From contig CALANV010000057.1 of assembly GCA_937926175.1 (NCBI GenBank), positions 51,589 through 115,588 on the forward strand: a stretch of DNA of 64,000 bases, read 5' to 3'. This stretch comes from an uncultured Rhodospirillales bacterium. GTDB taxonomy: Bacteria > Pseudomonadota > Alphaproteobacteria > CACIAM-22H2. The number at the start of each line of letters is the position of its first letter. The first letter of the stretch is position 1. Below the pieces are notes generated by a model. The model searched no databases. It saw nothing but the letters and a program-made list of their open reading frames with translations, and was not told the DNA's origin. Made by a program: the position numbers and the translations under genes. Shown one piece after another: positions 1-8,891 of the stretch.

Positions 1-907
1 GTTCGCGGGCACGGGCACATTGCCGCGCAATCCATCGCAACCTTTGCCCGATGCGCCGGCGCTCGCCCGCCGGCAGCATCGGGCCGAACACCGACAGGGC
101 CGAACGGAAACGGCGAATCGCGACCCGGAGCTGATGCACGCCTTCGACAGTTGGTTCAGCCCGGACGCTCGCTTCGTTCGTGCGCAGATGCAGCAGGCAA
201 TTGCGTGCAATGCTCTGAAACGCCTGCCCAGCCGTCATAGCCGGGTCAAGCCGGACCGGATCGGCCTTGCGGGGCGGCGGATGCACATTGGCGGCAAGCG
301 CGTAACCACGCTCCGCCCTGCTCAACGGCTCGATCGACAAGGGAACGCGCCGGTTCAGCTCCTGTGCGAGCTTGTACACGCTCGCGACCTGTCCGGACTT
401 GAGCTCGAGTTCCGCTTCGCACACCGGAACACGACCGTGGCTGGTATGGATCTCGCCGATATCGACCGCCAGTTCGATCACGCTGCCGTCGACCTCGAGT
501 GGCGTCACCGATCGCGTAATCTCGGTGACGAAAATCGGCGCTAGCCGGTCGCCGATGTTACCTTTCACGATCCGGCGGACGTGCCGATCGTCAATGTCGC
601 GTAGATCCGGGGCCGTTCCATCAAGCTCGCGTTCCCATTCGTGGCGCGCGAGAATGCTCCGCTCGGCATTGGCCACCAGTTTCACCGTCTGAATGCACCG
701 CGCGCCGATCTGACGTACGCACAGGGCCGCACGTTGCCGCCGCAGACGAAAATCGGGCGTATCGAAATAGGTCGACAGGAGGCGCTGGGTCGTACGTCGT
801 CCCTGCCTGAACTTGCACAACAGGGGATCGCGCAGCAAACGCTTTGCCACCACCGGGTCGAGCCGGAGCGTAAGCTCGATCTCCATGGGATCGCCGACGT
901 CGGTCAT
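1..907 (-). CDS. CYTH-CHAD domain protein (triphosphate tunnel family), 3' end cut by window edge
   Basis: The frame stays open to the left edge, so the C-terminus is missing. An N-terminal CYTH (triphosphate tunnel) domain of about 200 residues is followed by the start of a CHAD domain, recognisable by GVHQLRVAIRRFR about 40 residues before the edge. CYTH-CHAD proteins usually hydrolyse inorganic triphosphate or bind polyphosphate. The family ExExK motif at the first strand reads E9-I-E11-L-T13, so the lysine is replaced by threonine and activity may be altered. Two in-frame ATGs are possible, at 907 and at 886; the first is used here because it leaves a short leader before the motif. No partner gene is visible on this side. 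Family is confident; biochemical role is inference. Confidence 0.85.
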   Translation of the reverse strand, partial: MTDVGDPMEIELTLRLDPVVAKRLLRDPLLCKFRQGRRTTQRLLSTYFDTPDFRLRRQRAALCVRQIGARCIQTVKLVANAERSILARHEWERELDGTAPDLRDIDDRHVRRIVKGNIGDRLAPIFVTEITRSVTPLEVDGSVIELAVDIGEIHTSHGRVPVCEAELELKSGQVASVYKLAQELNRRVPLSIEPLSRAERGYALAANVHPPPRKADPVRLDPAMTAGQAFQSIARNCLLHLRTNEASVRAEPTVEGVHQLRVAIRRFRSALSVFGPMLPAGERRRIGQRLRWIARQCARARE

Positions 908-1247
908 GTGCCAGGTCTCGCCAACATCGCGCCCCCAATTCGATCCGCGCTCCGTACGGCAGCTTACCGACTCTAGCCAAGAGAGCCGGGTACCGACAAC
1001 GTACGGGCATGAGACCTTCTGCCTACAGATGATCCGAAGTTGGACCGATCGTTCTCACCCCGGATGTCGCGCCTCTGCCGCACGAGCCACCCATCCAAAG
1101 TACCGCTTTGGAAGCAACGCGGACACGCTCGACAAAACAGCGGCCTTCGTCAAGTGCGGCGGTGACGTCTGGTCAAAGGAACCAAGTCAAGTTCGAGCCC
1201 CCCGAAAACGTGACCGTCAGGCCCCCAAAGACGAAATCGCTCAACGC
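908..1247. other. Intergenic stretch, no gene seen
   Basis: About 340 bases between the CYTH gene start and the end of the fumarylacetoacetase-family gene. I find no open frame with protein-like composition, no hairpin with a T-run and no RNA gene. It should carry the promoter of the CYTH gene. Confidence 0.5.
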
Positions 1248-2108
1248 TCAAGCGGCGAGACTGACGGCGATCTCCATCTCGCCGATGCCGTCGAAGCGGG
1301 CGGCCATGCGGTCGCCCGGTACGACCGGCCCGACGCCTTCGGGCGTGCCGGTCAGCAGCACATCGCCCGGATGCAGCGTGTAGTAGGAGGAACACCACTC
1401 GATGAGCTGCGGGATACCGATGACGAGATCGCGCGTATTCGCGCTCTGCCTCACCTCGCCGTTGACCGTCAGCTCGAACGACAGCCGGGTCGGATCCGGA
1501 ATCTCGTCGGCCGTCACCAGCCACGGGCCAAGCACCGTGTAGCTGTCGATAGACTTGCGCATCGACCGTTCCTCCGGGCCGCGGAGCGTCATATCCAAGC
1601 CGATGGCGTAGCCGGCGACGTACTTCAGCGCATCCTCGCGCGACACCTTGTTGCAGGTGCGGCCGATGATGACCGCCAGCTCGATCTCGTGGTCATTGCG
1701 CCGGTCAGGGAAGCGGATCTTGACCCCCTCGCCGGGACCGACGAGCGAACTGACCGCCTTCAGGAAGATGCCGACTTCCTCGATCTTCTTGACGTGGTGA
1801 CGAGCGAAGGTGGCCGGATCGGCCTCGGCCTCCTGGAAATGTTTCAAGTAGTTGACGGGCGCTGCCGCGATCTTGGAGGGATTGGCGACGGGGCTGAGCA
1901 GCGTCACCGACGTCAGGGGCATGCGCCGGGCACTGCCGCGCAGTCTGCCGATCTCCTCGACGACGCGCGGTAAATTGGCAATCAGCAAGTCGCCGATCGG
2001 CAGCGGCCACCGGACCGGTGGCAGAACCTTGATTGCGTCGGTGACGTCGAGGATCTCGTCTCCTTCCACCACGCCGAGGCGATTGTTGTCGAAACGGCAG
2101 ATACGCAT
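1248..2108 (-). CDS. Fumarylacetoacetate hydrolase family protein
   Basis: A 286-residue member of the FAH superfamily, whose enzymes cleave or hydrate C-C bonds in beta-keto acids formed during degradation of aromatic compounds (for example acylpyruvases or 2-hydroxyhepta-2,4-diene-1,7-dioate isomerases). The metal-binding acidic motifs are visible as DHEIELAV (from about residue 139) and GLDMT (Asp about 172). The C-terminal core reads GDVLLTGTPEGVG. The ATG is chosen because a GGGAG ribosome site lies about 9 bases upstream and the residues before it are not conserved in type. There is no aromatic-catabolism neighbour, so the substrate cannot be named. It stands alone on its strand, 0.6 kb from the next gene. 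Confidence 0.88.
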   Translation of the reverse strand: MRICRFDNNRLGVVEGDEILDVTDAIKVLPPVRWPLPIGDLLIANLPRVVEEIGRLRGSARRMPLTSVTLLSPVANPSKIAAAPVNYLKHFQEAEADPATFARHHVKKIEEVGIFLKAVSSLVGPGEGVKIRFPDRRNDHEIELAVIIGRTCNKVSREDALKYVAGYAIGLDMTLRGPEERSMRKSIDSYTVLGPWLVTADEIPDPTRLSFELTVNGEVRQSANTRDLVIGIPQLIEWCSSYYTLHPGDVLLTGTPEGVGPVVPGDRMAARFDGIGEMEIAVSLAA

Positions 2109-2747
2109 CAAAGAGCTCCCTTGTTTTGAGGGGCACACGGCGTCGCGGCGGCCGGAGAACGCGGAAGCCCACCCGGCGTCATACCGCACGTTCACTGATT
2201 GGATCGGTACCGCCGGCACGGCGAACGTGAATCATCTTCATGTCGAACTGACCGGCCCGCATCTGGCACCGCATGCCGCCTCTCTGACCGAACAGCGGGA
2301 AATGAAGGATCGCGATATGCGCGTCATCATACATTTCCTCCCCTCGTTCCGGCCACGTGTCCGTGGCGTGTCTTCATTGGACCGATGTCACCCGAGTCGG
2401 GAGCCGGCACCACCGACGCCGGCACCGCATGTCCTCACTGCGTCACGTAATTCGATGACGCGGCGCACCAGATGCCGCAATTCCTGTGCCGAGCGCTTGC
2501 GACCGGCTCGGTGATCCCGGACAGGCTCTTCCGGCCGACCGGAGTGTCCGCTGGTAGCGAACCGTTCGCGCTCAGCGCACGTCACGCTTCCTCGGCAAGT
2601 TTGTTCTCCTCGACGCGACCGGCACAACATTGCGCAACGCCCCCGTGGCATCGCCCCAGCATGGCACCCCGCAACGGTCGGCCGCACGCCCATGACGCCG
2701 GACCGGAGCGGACGCACACGTATCGATACGAAAGCCCTGGTGGGGTG
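2109..2747. other. Long intergenic stretch, no gene seen
   Basis: About 640 bases. Several short open frames exist on both strands, but their translations are arginine-rich and low in hydrophobic residues, as expected from non-coding GC-rich DNA. No RNA gene, terminator-like hairpin or repeat was recognised. Confidence 0.5.
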
Positions 2748-3533
2748 CTAGAGGGTCCCGGGATAAGCGCCGCCGTCGAGAACGACGTTCTGGGCGGTGA
2801 AATAGCTGGCCTGGGCGCTGCAGATGAAGGCGCAGAACTGGCCGAACTCCTCCGGCGTGCCGAAACGGCCTGCCGGGTTTTGGCGCAGCCGCTCCTGGCG
2901 GACATCCTCGACCGAGTGACCCGACGCCTTCGCGGCGGCCGCGAGCGTCGCCGCAAGCCGGTCGGTTTCAAACGGGCCCGGCAACAGATTGTTGATCGTC
3001 ACGTTATGCCGCGCGACTTGCCGCGCCAGGCCGGCAACGAATCCGGTGAGCCCGGCACGTGCTCCATTCGACAGGCCGAGTATGGGTATCGGCGATTTCA
3101 CTGACGTCGAGGTGATATTGACGATCCGGCCAAAGCGACGCGCGATCATTCCGTCCACCACGGACTTTATCAGCATGATGGGCGAGATCATGTTGGCGTT
3201 CAACGCCGCCTGCCAGTCCGCCTCGCTCCACTCGCGGAAATCGCCCGGCGGCGGACCACCAGCGTTGTTCACCAGGATGTCGGGCTCCGGGCAGGCGGCG
3301 AGCGCCGCCGCGCGTCCCTCGGGCGTGGTGATGTCCGCAGCGACGGTCTTTACCTCAACACCGGTCGCTGCGCGGATCTCCTCGGCCGTTGCCTCAAGGG
3401 CATCCTTGCCGCGCGCAACGATGGTCACGTTCACGCCTTCCCGCGCAAGCGCGAAGGCGCATCCCTTGCCCAGGCCTTTGCTTGCCGCACACACGAGCGC
3501 ACGCTTGCCGGCAATACCGAGGTCCATCGCCAT
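2748..3533 (-). CDS. Divergent short-chain dehydrogenase-like protein lacking the catalytic Tyr/Lys
   Basis: A 261-residue Rossmann-fold protein of the SDR superfamily. The nucleotide-binding region reads CAASKGLGKG (canonical TGxxxGxG) and the NNAG motif is intact. The catalytic YxxxK segment is replaced: where YSASKAGL is expected, the sequence has SNGARAGL, so Tyr becomes Ser and Lys becomes Arg. This matches the known BKR-like SDR subgroup that has an imperfect tetrad, so it may be a divergent reductase or a binding protein. The start has two adjacent choices (ATG GCG ATG); a purine-rich AAGGGG precedes the first. It ends a possible operon with hdaA upstream, 22 bases away. Confidence 0.8.
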   Translation of the reverse strand: MAMDLGIAGKRALVCAASKGLGKGCAFALAREGVNVTIVARGKDALEATAEEIRAATGVEVKTVAADITTPEGRAAALAACPEPDILVNNAGGPPPGDFREWSEADWQAALNANMISPIMLIKSVVDGMIARRFGRIVNITSTSVKSPIPILGLSNGARAGLTGFVAGLARQVARHNVTINNLLPGPFETDRLAATLAAAAKASGHSVEDVRQERLRQNPAGRFGTPEEFGQFCAFICSAQASYFTAQNVVLDGGAYPGTL

Positions 3534-3555
3534 CCCCTTCCCTTCGTTTCGAACG

Positions 3556-4227
3556 TCAGTTCAGAAAACCGGTCTGCCGCAGGACTTCGCGCGCCAACGG
3601 GATCGTCAGCGGCCGTCGCGCGGCGAGTGCTGCGCGGTCGAGCGTGGCGACCGCCGCGGCGGCGGTCTCGAATGAGCGATCCAGGCGGGCCGCAAGATAC
3701 ATGACGAGATCCGGCTCGATACGCAACTGGCGGTCCGCGAAGAGCTTCACCAGCACTGCCTGCATCAATGCGTCGTCGGGTGAACGAATTTCGACCGCGG
3801 GCAGCGCGGCAAGCCGGGAACGCAGATCGGCCAGACGCAAGGACCAGCGGACGGGCGGCTCACGGGCGGTCAGCAGCAGATGCCCCCGATGCCCGGCGAG
3901 CGCATTGTACAGATGGAAAAGTGCCGTCTCGTCGAAGCCGCGATCGGCGTCCTCGAAAACGATGGCGCGCGCCGCAGAAAACCGTGGCAAGGCCTCGGGC
4001 TCGACAAGGTCCGCCGCCGAGAGTCGCAACGCCCCCGAACGTGTCCGCCAAACCTCCGCCAGGTGCGTCTTGCCGCACGCCGGCGGCCCGAAAATGACCA
4101 AGCCGGGTCCCGGCCAATCGGGCCACAGATCGACCCAGGCAACCGCATCCTTGTTGCTCTCGCTCACCAGGAAATCCTCACGACCAAGGGCAGCCCGGTG
4201 CCCGAGCTCGAGGGCGAGCTGACGCAT
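3556..4227 (-). CDS. hdaA: DnaA-related replication regulator HdaA
   Basis: A 223-residue AAA+ protein homologous to the ATPase part of DnaA, without its DNA-binding domain IV. In alphaproteobacteria HdaA works with the DNA-polymerase clamp to stimulate ATP hydrolysis on DnaA and prevent re-initiation. The Walker A motif GPPACGKT is at residues 47-54, and a Walker B-like IVFEDADRG follows. The N-terminus MRQLALELGHR resembles the clamp-binding segment of Hda proteins. The start codon overlaps the stop of the upstream AI-2E/PerM gene by one base (TGATG), so translation is probably coupled. The gene order matches the hdaA neighbourhood common in the class. Confidence 0.9.
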   Translation of the reverse strand: MRQLALELGHRAALGREDFLVSESNKDAVAWVDLWPDWPGPGLVIFGPPACGKTHLAEVWRTRSGALRLSAADLVEPEALPRFSAARAIVFEDADRGFDETALFHLYNALAGHRGHLLLTAREPPVRWSLRLADLRSRLAALPAVEIRSPDDALMQAVLVKLFADRQLRIEPDLVMYLAARLDRSFETAAAAVATLDRAALAARRPLTIPLAREVLRQTGFLN

Positions 4228-5393
4228 CAGAGCGGTTCCTTGCCGGCCGGCGGGGACTCGACCGCATCGTCCGTGCCGCGGTAAAGCGGCGATTGCAGGT
4301 AGCGGTCAAGTGCGAAACGCAAGAGAACGGCAATCGCTGCCGCGACCGGTACCGAGATCAAAACCCCCACGATCCCGAACAACGCACCGCCGGCGAGTAT
4401 GGCGAGCATCACCCAGACCGGATGCAGACCGACACGATCTCCGACGAGAATGGGGCTGACAAAGTTGCCTTCGATGAACTGCCCGACCAGGAACACGGCC
4501 GCGACGGCCGCGATCATCCACCAGCTGTCGAACTGGAAGAACGCGACGAGAAGACCGATCCCGGCGCCAATCAGCATGCCGAGATACGGGACGAACGAGA
4601 CGAGACCGGTGACCAACCCGATCACCAGCCCGTAATGGAGCCCGACAAGCGTCAGGCCCACGGCATAGAACAGCCCCAGGAACAAGCACACGAGCGCCTG
4701 TCCGCGAAGAAACCCCGACAGGCGACGATCGATTTCCCGCAACTGCTGCCGGATCACGGGTGCGTAATCACGCGGAAGCCAGAAATCGACGGTAGCGACG
4801 ATGCGATCCCAATCACGGAGCAGATAGAAGACGACGACCGGCGTAATGAACAGGAGCGACAGAATGTTGAATAGTGCAACCCCGCCGCTCCAGACCTGCA
4901 TGGCGATGCCCCCGAGCCAGCCGATCGCCTGTGTTGCGAGATTGACGCCGTCACCACCGGAACCGGATGCCGATCCGTCCTGCTGCAGCATCCGATCGAT
5001 GTGGGGCTGAAGACGGCCGTACAGATCGGCCACCGCCTCCGCGAGACGACGGGATAGTCCCTGAACCTGTTCGTAGAACACCGGTGCGAGCAGCAGGATG
5101 CACACCGCCATGAACAGGAAGAACAGCGTCATGACGACGACGGTGGCAAGCGTCCGGCTTACGCCCCCGCGCTCGACGCGGTCGACGGCGGGATCGAGCA
5201 CGTAGGCGATCGCGAGACCGACCAGGAACGGAAACAGAACGGGGCTGAGGAGCCATATCGCCACGACGAAGGCAACGAAGATCGTCGCCCACAACATGGC
5301 ACGACGGCGGCCCGAAAGGCCGCCCGGCGAGTTTTCAGCGGGTGTCTTCAAGGCGGGCAAGCTTACGGCCCCAATGGAACAGGTACGCCCCAC
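4227..5393 (-). CDS. AI-2E family transporter / PerM-like permease
   Basis: An integral membrane protein of the AI-2 exporter (TqsA/PerM/YdiK) family, up to 388 residues with about eight predicted membrane segments. Its C-terminal half carries the family pattern of glycine-rich helices (for example VIGLVTGLVSFVPYLGM and a FIEGNFVSPILVGDRVGLHP loop). Members export small molecules or ions; the substrate here is unknown. The start is uncertain. A GTG at 5393 overlaps the upstream phosphatidyltransferase by about 59 bases, while an ATG at 5297 lies 37 bases after its stop and begins right at the first membrane helix. Neither has a clear ribosome site. It is in an operon with hdaA downstream. Confidence 0.85.
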   Translation of the reverse strand: MGRTCSIGAVSLPALKTPAENSPGGLSGRRRAMLWATIFVAFVVAIWLLSPVLFPFLVGLAIAYVLDPAVDRVERGGVSRTLATVVVMTLFFLFMAVCILLLAPVFYEQVQGLSRRLAEAVADLYGRLQPHIDRMLQQDGSASGSGGDGVNLATQAIGWLGGIAMQVWSGGVALFNILSLLFITPVVVFYLLRDWDRIVATVDFWLPRDYAPVIRQQLREIDRRLSGFLRGQALVCLFLGLFYAVGLTLVGLHYGLVIGLVTGLVSFVPYLGMLIGAGIGLLVAFFQFDSWWMIAAVAAVFLVGQFIEGNFVSPILVGDRVGLHPVWVMLAILAGGALFGIVGVLISVPVAAAIAVLLRFALDRYLQSPLYRGTDDAVESPPAGKEPL

Positions 5394-5883
5394 CCGACCA
5401 GATCGTCGTCAACGCGACCACCACGATCAAAGCCCGGCTGATCCCCAGGTCATCGAAGCCAAAACCGAGATGAGCGAGAACGAAGGTGACGAGCGCGATC
5501 TGAAACGCCGTGTTGACCTTGCTGATCATCATCGGACGCGACTTGAAGGACTGGGTGAGCGCCTGAACGACCAGGGCGCCGCCGATGATCAGGATATCGC
5601 GGAACACGACCAGGATGACGAGCCACACCGGTAGGTGTCCCATCCAGCCGAGCGCGACATAGGTCGCCACGAGCAGCGCCTTGTCGGCGAGAGGGTCGAG
5701 GTAGGCGCCGAACTCCGTCCGTGCGTTAAAGCGCTTCGCCAGGAATCCGTCCACGGCGTCCGAAACGCCGGCGGCAACAAATATCCAGAAGGCGGCCATC
5801 ATGTTCTTGTCGAGCATGAGCCAGATGGCGAGCGGCACGGACAGCAGCCGGCCGAAGCTGACGACGTTCGGAAGACTGATCAC
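5335..5883 (-). CDS. pgsA: CDP-alcohol phosphatidyltransferase, PgsA-like
   Basis: A 182-residue membrane enzyme that transfers a phosphatidyl group from CDP-diacylglycerol to an alcohol; the size and N-terminus fit phosphatidylglycerophosphate synthase. The family signature DxxDGxxARx8Gx3Dx3D is present as SDAVDGFLAKRFNAR followed by FGAYLDPLADK, with AK in place of AR. Four or more hydrophobic segments span the rest. Translation starts at GTG, which overlaps the TGA stop of the upstream DUF2066 gene (GTGA), so the pair is translationally coupled. The exact alcohol substrate is inferred from family resemblance only; other CDP-alcohol transferases of this size are possible. Confidence 0.85.
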   Translation of the reverse strand: MISLPNVVSFGRLLSVPLAIWLMLDKNMMAAFWIFVAAGVSDAVDGFLAKRFNARTEFGAYLDPLADKALLVATYVALGWMGHLPVWLVILVVFRDILIIGGALVVQALTQSFKSRPMMISKVNTAFQIALVTFVLAHLGFGFDDLGISRALIVVVALTTIWSGGAYLFHWGRKLARLEDTR

Positions 5884-7016
5884 GGACGCGAGAGCGTTTG
5901 CCCCTCCCCACCGGTCGGTCGCAGACGCAATTCCCAGCCAGTCCCTCCCCGCTCGAGCAGCAGGTCCTTCTGGGCGAGCGCGAGACGCAATCCCGACTCG
6001 GTTCCAACGTAATGCAGCTCAATCCGGGCACGACCCCGGGAAAGACTCAGGATGTCGGCCTTGCGGACGACGGCCGCCTCGGCAAGCCGACGCCGCAGCA
6101 TTACCCAGTCTTCGACCCCGGCAAACGAAACATCGGCTGTGAGCACGGCCTGTTTCCCGAACTGGAGTGCGACATCCGACTTCCATCGCTCCTCGATGAG
6201 AAGCGCCGTTTCAACCGCCGCGCGCGTGAGCAACGCGGCTTCATCCTCGTCCGGACGAGCAACGTAGCTTTCGACCACCGTCTGCTCCGCCGTAGCGCCG
6301 TCGAAACGGGTCATTGCGACCTGTACCGTGGCGCGCCGGCCGGCAGACCCGTCGAGAAACGCTTCCGCCACGATCGCTCCACCTGCGTCATACCGTCTCG
6401 CAATCGCCTCGATCCGATCGGTCGCCCCCTGCATTGCCTGCTCGGCATCGATCGCACCAATGTCTGCCAGATCGCCCAGCGGGATCACAAGCGGCTGAAG
6501 TCCGTCCCGCGCCGGCATGTCTCGCCAGGCATCGAACCACGGATTGGGAGCATCCCACAGAACCACACTGTCACCCCGGCGAAACACCGGCAGGACCACC
6601 ATCGGTCGTGCACGCGTTTCGGCGAACGGTATACCGGCGCCCCGCAGCACCGTACGGACCCCTTCGGGATTGAACCGGAACGTCAGCGTGGCGATGTAGC
6701 GCACGGAGGAGCTCCGTTCGGCCTGAACCTCGAAATTCTCGATGAGATCGGCGATCCTGGCTACCGGCAGCTCTGGTAAACGCGGGTGGTCGGCCCGTAA
6801 TGTCAACCGCTCAAGAAGACGCCGGAACGCCTTCTTCTGTCCCTCGGCAAGCGCGGCCTCGCGGGCCAGTGTCGCGCTCGCCGCGGTTTGGTCGACCTCG
6901 ACGCCCTCGACGACGAATGCCGGGGCATCAGCCCTTGTCACGCGAATCGTCGGCAAGAGTCCGACAACTACCGCCAGCGCAAGGAAAGTGGCCCTTCGCG
7001 CGATCGATACCGCCAT
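5880..7016 (-). CDS. DUF2066 domain-containing exported protein
   Basis: A 378-residue protein with a signal peptide (MAVSIARRATFLALAVVVG, cleavage near TRADA). It matches the DUF2066 family of uncharacterised proteobacterial envelope proteins, including the VEGVEVDQTAASATLAREAAL region and an ALAEGQKKAFRRLLERL helix. DUF2066 genes typically sit beside purM, as here, where the two are divergent. An in-frame ATG five codons further upstream (7031) is an alternative start; the chosen one gives the more typical basic signal-peptide head. It leads an operon with pgsA, the PerM-like gene and hdaA. The function is unknown. Confidence 0.82.
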   Translation of the reverse strand: MAVSIARRATFLALAVVVGLLPTIRVTRADAPAFVVEGVEVDQTAASATLAREAALAEGQKKAFRRLLERLTLRADHPRLPELPVARIADLIENFEVQAERSSSVRYIATLTFRFNPEGVRTVLRGAGIPFAETRARPMVVLPVFRRGDSVVLWDAPNPWFDAWRDMPARDGLQPLVIPLGDLADIGAIDAEQAMQGATDRIEAIARRYDAGGAIVAEAFLDGSAGRRATVQVAMTRFDGATAEQTVVESYVARPDEDEAALLTRAAVETALLIEERWKSDVALQFGKQAVLTADVSFAGVEDWVMLRRRLAEAAVVRKADILSLSRGRARIELHYVGTESGLRLALAQKDLLLERGGTGWELRLRPTGGEGQTLSRP

Positions 7017-7102
7017 GTCTGGTTCGGCCATTGAAAACGGGTCCGGATGAAGTATGTTCCCGCCCGGTCTGGAGGTATACGCCAATTTCGCACGAGGACA
7101 CC

Positions 7103-8164
7103 ATTACCAGCAACCGCTACCGAGAGTCGGGGGTCGACATCGATGCCGGTGAGGCCCTGGTCGATGCGATCAAGCCGCTGGCACAAGGTACGCGCCGACC
7201 GGGCGCCGACGCGCAGCTTGGAGGATTCGGGGCGCTGTTCGACCTCCGAGCGGCGGGATATCGCGATCCGCTGCTGGTGGCGACGACGGACGGCGTCGGC
7301 ACCAAGCTGAAGATCGCCATCGAGTCGGGCCGGCACGACGACGTCGGCATCGACCTGGTCGCAATGTGCGTGAACGACCTCGTGGTCCAGGGCGCCGAAC
7401 CGCTGTTCTTTCTGGATTACTACGCCACCGGCCGTCTGGATGTCGCCGTGGGCCGCGCGATCATCGCCGGTATCGCGCGCGGCTGCGCGGAGGCGGGTTG
7501 CGCGCTGATCGGCGGCGAGACCGCGGAGATGCCGGGCATGTATGCCAAGGGCGATTATGACCTGGCCGGATTCGCCGTCGGCGCCGTTGAACGCGATCGG
7601 CTGATCACAGGTGCCGGCGTGCGGCCGGGCGACGTCGTGCTCGGGCTTGCATCGTCCGGTCTGCACTCGAACGGTTATTCGCTGGTCCGCCACATCGTCG
7701 CCGAGGCGGACATCGCCTGGAACGCGCCGGCCCCTTTCGCAGCCGACATAACGCTCGCGGAAGCCCTGCTGAAACCGACCCGGATCTACGTAAAGAGCTG
7801 TCTGGCGCTGGCCCGCGCGGGCCACGCCAAGGCCATGGCCCACATTACGGGTGGCGGCCTGATCGAAAACGTGCCGCGCGTCGTTCCCGCGGACGTGACG
7901 GTCGAGATCGACGCGACACGCTGGCCCATACCCCCGGTGTTCCGGTGGCTCGCCAAGCAGGGCCGCGTACATCCGGCGGAGATGCACCGGGTCTTCAACT
8001 GCGGCATCGGCATGGTCATCATCGTCGATCAAACCACGGTCGCCGCCGCGTGCGACCTTTTGACGCGTGCCGGCGAACAGGTTCATGAGATCGGGCGTGT
8101 CGTTCCGCGTACGGAGGATATGGCCGGCTGCGTGGTGACCGGACTTGACCGGGCGTGGAGCTGA
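7103..8164 (+). CDS. purM: Phosphoribosylformylglycinamidine cyclo-ligase, apparent ATT start
   Basis: AIR synthetase, the fifth step of purine biosynthesis, closing the imidazole ring with ATP. At 353 residues it has the usual length. The nucleotide/substrate loop TTDGVGTKLK is at 61-70, followed by MCVNDLVVQGAEPLFFLDYY and the GGETAEMPGMY motif. The family N-terminus (SYRxxGVDIDAG) begins directly after the proposed start. No in-frame ATG or GTG exists in a sensible place. ATT at 7103, preceded by GAGGA 5 bases away and followed by ACC AGC AAC, puts the start where the family expects it. A TTG at 7031 is the only alternative and would overlap the divergent gene's start. Downstream purN is 2 bases away. 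Confidence 0.93.
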   Translation: MTSNRYRESGVDIDAGEALVDAIKPLAQGTRRPGADAQLGGFGALFDLRAAGYRDPLLVATTDGVGTKLKIAIESGRHDDVGIDLVAMCVNDLVVQGAEPLFFLDYYATGRLDVAVGRAIIAGIARGCAEAGCALIGGETAEMPGMYAKGDYDLAGFAVGAVERDRLITGAGVRPGDVVLGLASSGLHSNGYSLVRHIVAEADIAWNAPAPFAADITLAEALLKPTRIYVKSCLALARAGHAKAMAHITGGGLIENVPRVVPADVTVEIDATRWPIPPVFRWLAKQGRVHPAEMHRVFNCGIGMVIIVDQTTVAAACDLLTRAGEQVHEIGRVVPRTEDMAGCVVTGLDRAWS

Positions 8165-8166
8165 AC

Positions 8167-8817
8167 GTGAGTCGTCGCACAACGGCTGTTCTGATCTCGG
8201 GTCGCGGCAGCAATCTGCAGGCACTAATCGATGCCGCGGCTGCCCCGGATTATCCGGCCCGTATCGTCCGGGTGATTTCCAATGTGCCGACGGCGGCCGG
8301 TCTCAAACGCGCCGAAGCGGCCGGCATTCCGACGACCGTGATCGATCATCGCGGCTTTTCTGACCGTGCCGCCTTCGACGACGCGCTGCATCGCGCACTC
8401 CTTGCCGACGGTGTCGAACTCGTCTGCCTCGCCGGATTCATGCGGCTGCTGACCGCCAAGTTCGTCGAGGCCTGGCGCGACCGTCTCATCAACATTCACC
8501 CTTCGCTCCTCCCTGCCTTTCCCGGCCTGAACACGCACGCGCGCGCCCTTGCCGCCGGCGTGCGTTTCACAGGATGTACCGTGCATTTCGTCCGACCAAC
8601 CATGGATGAAGGTCCGATCATCATCCAGGCGGCCGTACCGGTCCTGCCGGGGGACGATGAACCGACCCTTGCCGCGCGCGTCCTGGCGGCCGAGCATCAA
8701 ATCTATCCGTTCGCCCTGCGCATGATCGCGAGCGGCCGGGCCCGGGTGGTCGGCGAGCAGGTCGTAATCGACGGAGCCAGCTCCCCGGCAGCCCCGTTGT
8801 TCAACCCCCTGCCATGA
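8167..8817 (+). CDS. purN: Phosphoribosylglycinamide formyltransferase
   Basis: GAR transformylase, which transfers a formyl group from 10-formyltetrahydrofolate to glycinamide ribonucleotide. The 216-residue protein has the phosphate-binding loop LISGRGSNLQAL near the N-terminus and the active-site region NIHPSLLPAFPG (catalytic Asn and His), followed by DEGPIIIQ with the catalytic Asp. GTG is chosen as start because a GGAG lies 7 bases upstream inside the end of purM; the two genes form a tight purM-purN operon. Full length, no anomalies. Confidence 0.95.
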   Translation: MSRRTTAVLISGRGSNLQALIDAAAAPDYPARIVRVISNVPTAAGLKRAEAAGIPTTVIDHRGFSDRAAFDDALHRALLADGVELVCLAGFMRLLTAKFVEAWRDRLINIHPSLLPAFPGLNTHARALAAGVRFTGCTVHFVRPTMDEGPIIIQAAVPVLPGDDEPTLAARVLAAEHQIYPFALRMIASGRARVVGEQVVIDGASSPAAPLFNPLP

Positions 8818-8891
8818 CCTCGTATCGGCAGACTTTCAAGGTACTGCCGCTTTCGGTATAAAGCACCGCACGTTAGTCAGCGGAGACGGAA

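Noticed and set aside
2388..2717. 109-codon minus-strand frame in the 2.1-2.7 kb gap
   Set aside because: Arg/Gly/Cys-rich with no recognisable motif; typical of non-coding GC-rich DNA.
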